NCBI RefSeq assembly: GCF_947169445.1
Contig: NZ_CAMVPU010000005.1
Coordinates: forward strand, 1-64,000
DNA: 64,000 nucleotides
Source of the DNA: an uncultured Butyrivibrio sp.
GTDB lineage: Bacteria; Bacillota; Clostridia; Lachnospirales; Lachnospiraceae
Reading direction: 5' to 3'
A model generated the notes under the pieces. It worked only from the letters and a program-made list of their open reading frames with translations, ran no database searches and was not told the DNA's origin. Below are positions 63,003 to 64,000 of the stretch, in pieces; the first letter of the stretch is position 1; every line of letters begins with the position of its first letter. Made by a program: the position numbers and the translations under genes.

Positions 63003-63116
63003 TTAAGAAGGTATTATTTAGGGGGCAGGGCAAATTTTATACTCTGCCCCTATATATTCTCAAAATAAGTACATCATCACACTACATTTCCACCACCCAG
63101 GAAAGGGGGACTACAC

Positions 63117-64000
63117 ATGAGTACATTTTCCATCGGGAGAAAGGCCGTTTCTTTTATCAGCCTTATAGCAGGAATTGTGCTTGCGATTGCAGGTTTGGGA
63201 TTATCAATTGCCAAAACCGGTAACACATTTAGGGGAGCAATGTTTATCGGCGGTGTTATTCTGTTTTTCATCGGACTATATCTTTTCCCAACCCTTAAGC
63301 ACCATCGTTCGATCATCAATTTCATTTTTCTTTTCCCACTACTGTTTGCCTTTATGGTAACCGTCATCATTCCACTGGTACTTGGTATCGGATATTCATT
63401 TACCGACTGGAACGGTATTACATTAAAGGGATTTGTTGGAGTTTCCAACTACACCAGAATGTTTAAGCAGCCAGCGTTCTTATGGTCAATACTTCTTACA
63501 TTCTTATTCGTAGTATTTAACATGATCCTGGTTAACCTCGTAGCTTTTTTACTCGCACTTTTATGCACTTCCAAAATCAAAGGACTTGGCTTTTTCAGAG
63601 CAGCCTACTTCCTTCCTAACCTGATCGGAGGAATCGTTCTTGGTTATATCTGGCAGTTCATCTTCAGTAATGTAGTAACTAAGTTCACAGGAACTTACTC
63701 AATGCTTTCGGACACAAATACGGCTTTCTTAGCCATTATTATCGTATATATTTGGCAGTATGCAGGTTATATCATGCTTATCTACATCACAGGACTTAAC
63801 ACTATTCCGGGTGACGTACTTGAGGCTTCTGCCATCGATGGAGCAAACAAAACTCAGACTCTTTTCAATATCAAGCTTCCTATGATTGCTCCAACCATTA
63901 CAATTTGTACATTCCTTACACTTACATCCGCATTTAAGCAGTTCGATGTAAACCTTGCTCTTACAAATGGTAAGGGATCAGTAAACTTCCTTGGCTCATA
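63117..64000 (+). CDS. sugar ABC transporter permease (3' end beyond the window)
   Basis: The frame is open from an ATG preceded by AAAGGGGG through to the window end (294 codons). The N-terminus has two extra hydrophobic segments (about 10-55) before the usual start IINFIFLFPLLFAF. The ATPase-contact loop is EASAIDGANKTQTLFNIKLPM. It is a MalF/CUT1-type subunit; a second permease gene is expected beyond the window. Confidence 0.9.
   Translation, partial: MSTFSIGRKAVSFISLIAGIVLAIAGLGLSIAKTGNTFRGAMFIGGVILFFIGLYLFPTLKHHRSIINFIFLFPLLFAFMVTVIIPLVLGIGYSFTDWNGITLKGFVGVSNYTRMFKQPAFLWSILLTFLFVVFNMILVNLVAFLLALLCTSKIKGLGFFRAAYFLPNLIGGIVLGYIWQFIFSNVVTKFTGTYSMLSDTNTAFLAIIIVYIWQYAGYIMLIYITGLNTIPGDVLEASAIDGANKTQTLFNIKLPMIAPTITICTFLTLTSAFKQFDVNLALTNGKGSVNFLGS

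Overview
The window looks like a chromosomal segment of a low-GC Gram-positive anaerobe of the family Lachnospiraceae, most likely Butyrivibrio or Pseudobutyrivibrio. This rests on overall protein character, strong AGGAGG-type ribosome binding sites, a HrcA/CIRCE element, and Lachnospiraceae-type genes such as the DUF5716/DUF5717 pair, a membrane-anchored GH43 enzyme and a GH13_18 phosphorylase. No rRNA, tRNA, CRISPR array or complete insertion sequence was seen. The assignment is inferred from reading alone.

Layout: 1-5.1 kb holds a HEPN/MNT toxin-antitoxin pair, a CorA-type channel, a QueT-type transporter with a preQ1-I-like riboswitch over its ribosome binding site, small and secreted hypotheticals and a cyclophilin. 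5.1-10.3 kb is a MoxR/DUF58/BatA/BatB/TPR operon. 10.4-14.3 kb holds metF, purB and purF. 14.4-17.1 kb is the methionine ABC importer metQ-metN-metI. 17.3-24.3 kb is a four-gene operon of unknown function: a DUF5717-type solenoid protein, a DUF5716-type actin/Hsp70-fold protein, a TPR-like protein and a membrane coiled-coil protein. 24.3-29.2 kb is a MacAB-like exporter with two permeases. 29.6-32.9 kb holds a formate/nitrite channel and htpG under CIRCE. 32.9-39.2 kb holds a SWIM-SNF2 ATPase, a PrsA-like foldase and a flavoprotein.

39.2-45.1 kb contains a CapA-like protein, an NSS amino-acid transporter, an isopropylmalate synthase fused to an AraC-type DNA-binding domain, and a double-ACT protein. 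45.4-52.2 kb holds a GH43 enzyme, a YhfC-type membrane protease, an ABC-2 exporter, and an SPFH/Arc-like pair with a palindromic candidate operator. 52.3-57.2 kb is an apparent operon of vWA protein, AAA+ ATPase, Y-family DNA polymerase and YolD-like protein. 57.3-64 kb is a LacI-controlled sugar locus: GH13_18 phosphorylase, P-loop kinase, regulator, binding protein and a permease cut by the window end.

Two families of non-coding repeats stand out. One is a 145-bp MITE-like element with 11-bp terminal inverted repeats; all three full copies are flanked by 8-bp target duplications. The other is a long hairpin built from GGGGACGGTTCTTTTG units, found at two loci. The best candidates for undescribed biology are the LeuA-AraC fusion with repeated upstream motifs, the DUF5716/5717 operon, and the vWA-AAA-polymerase-YolD operon.
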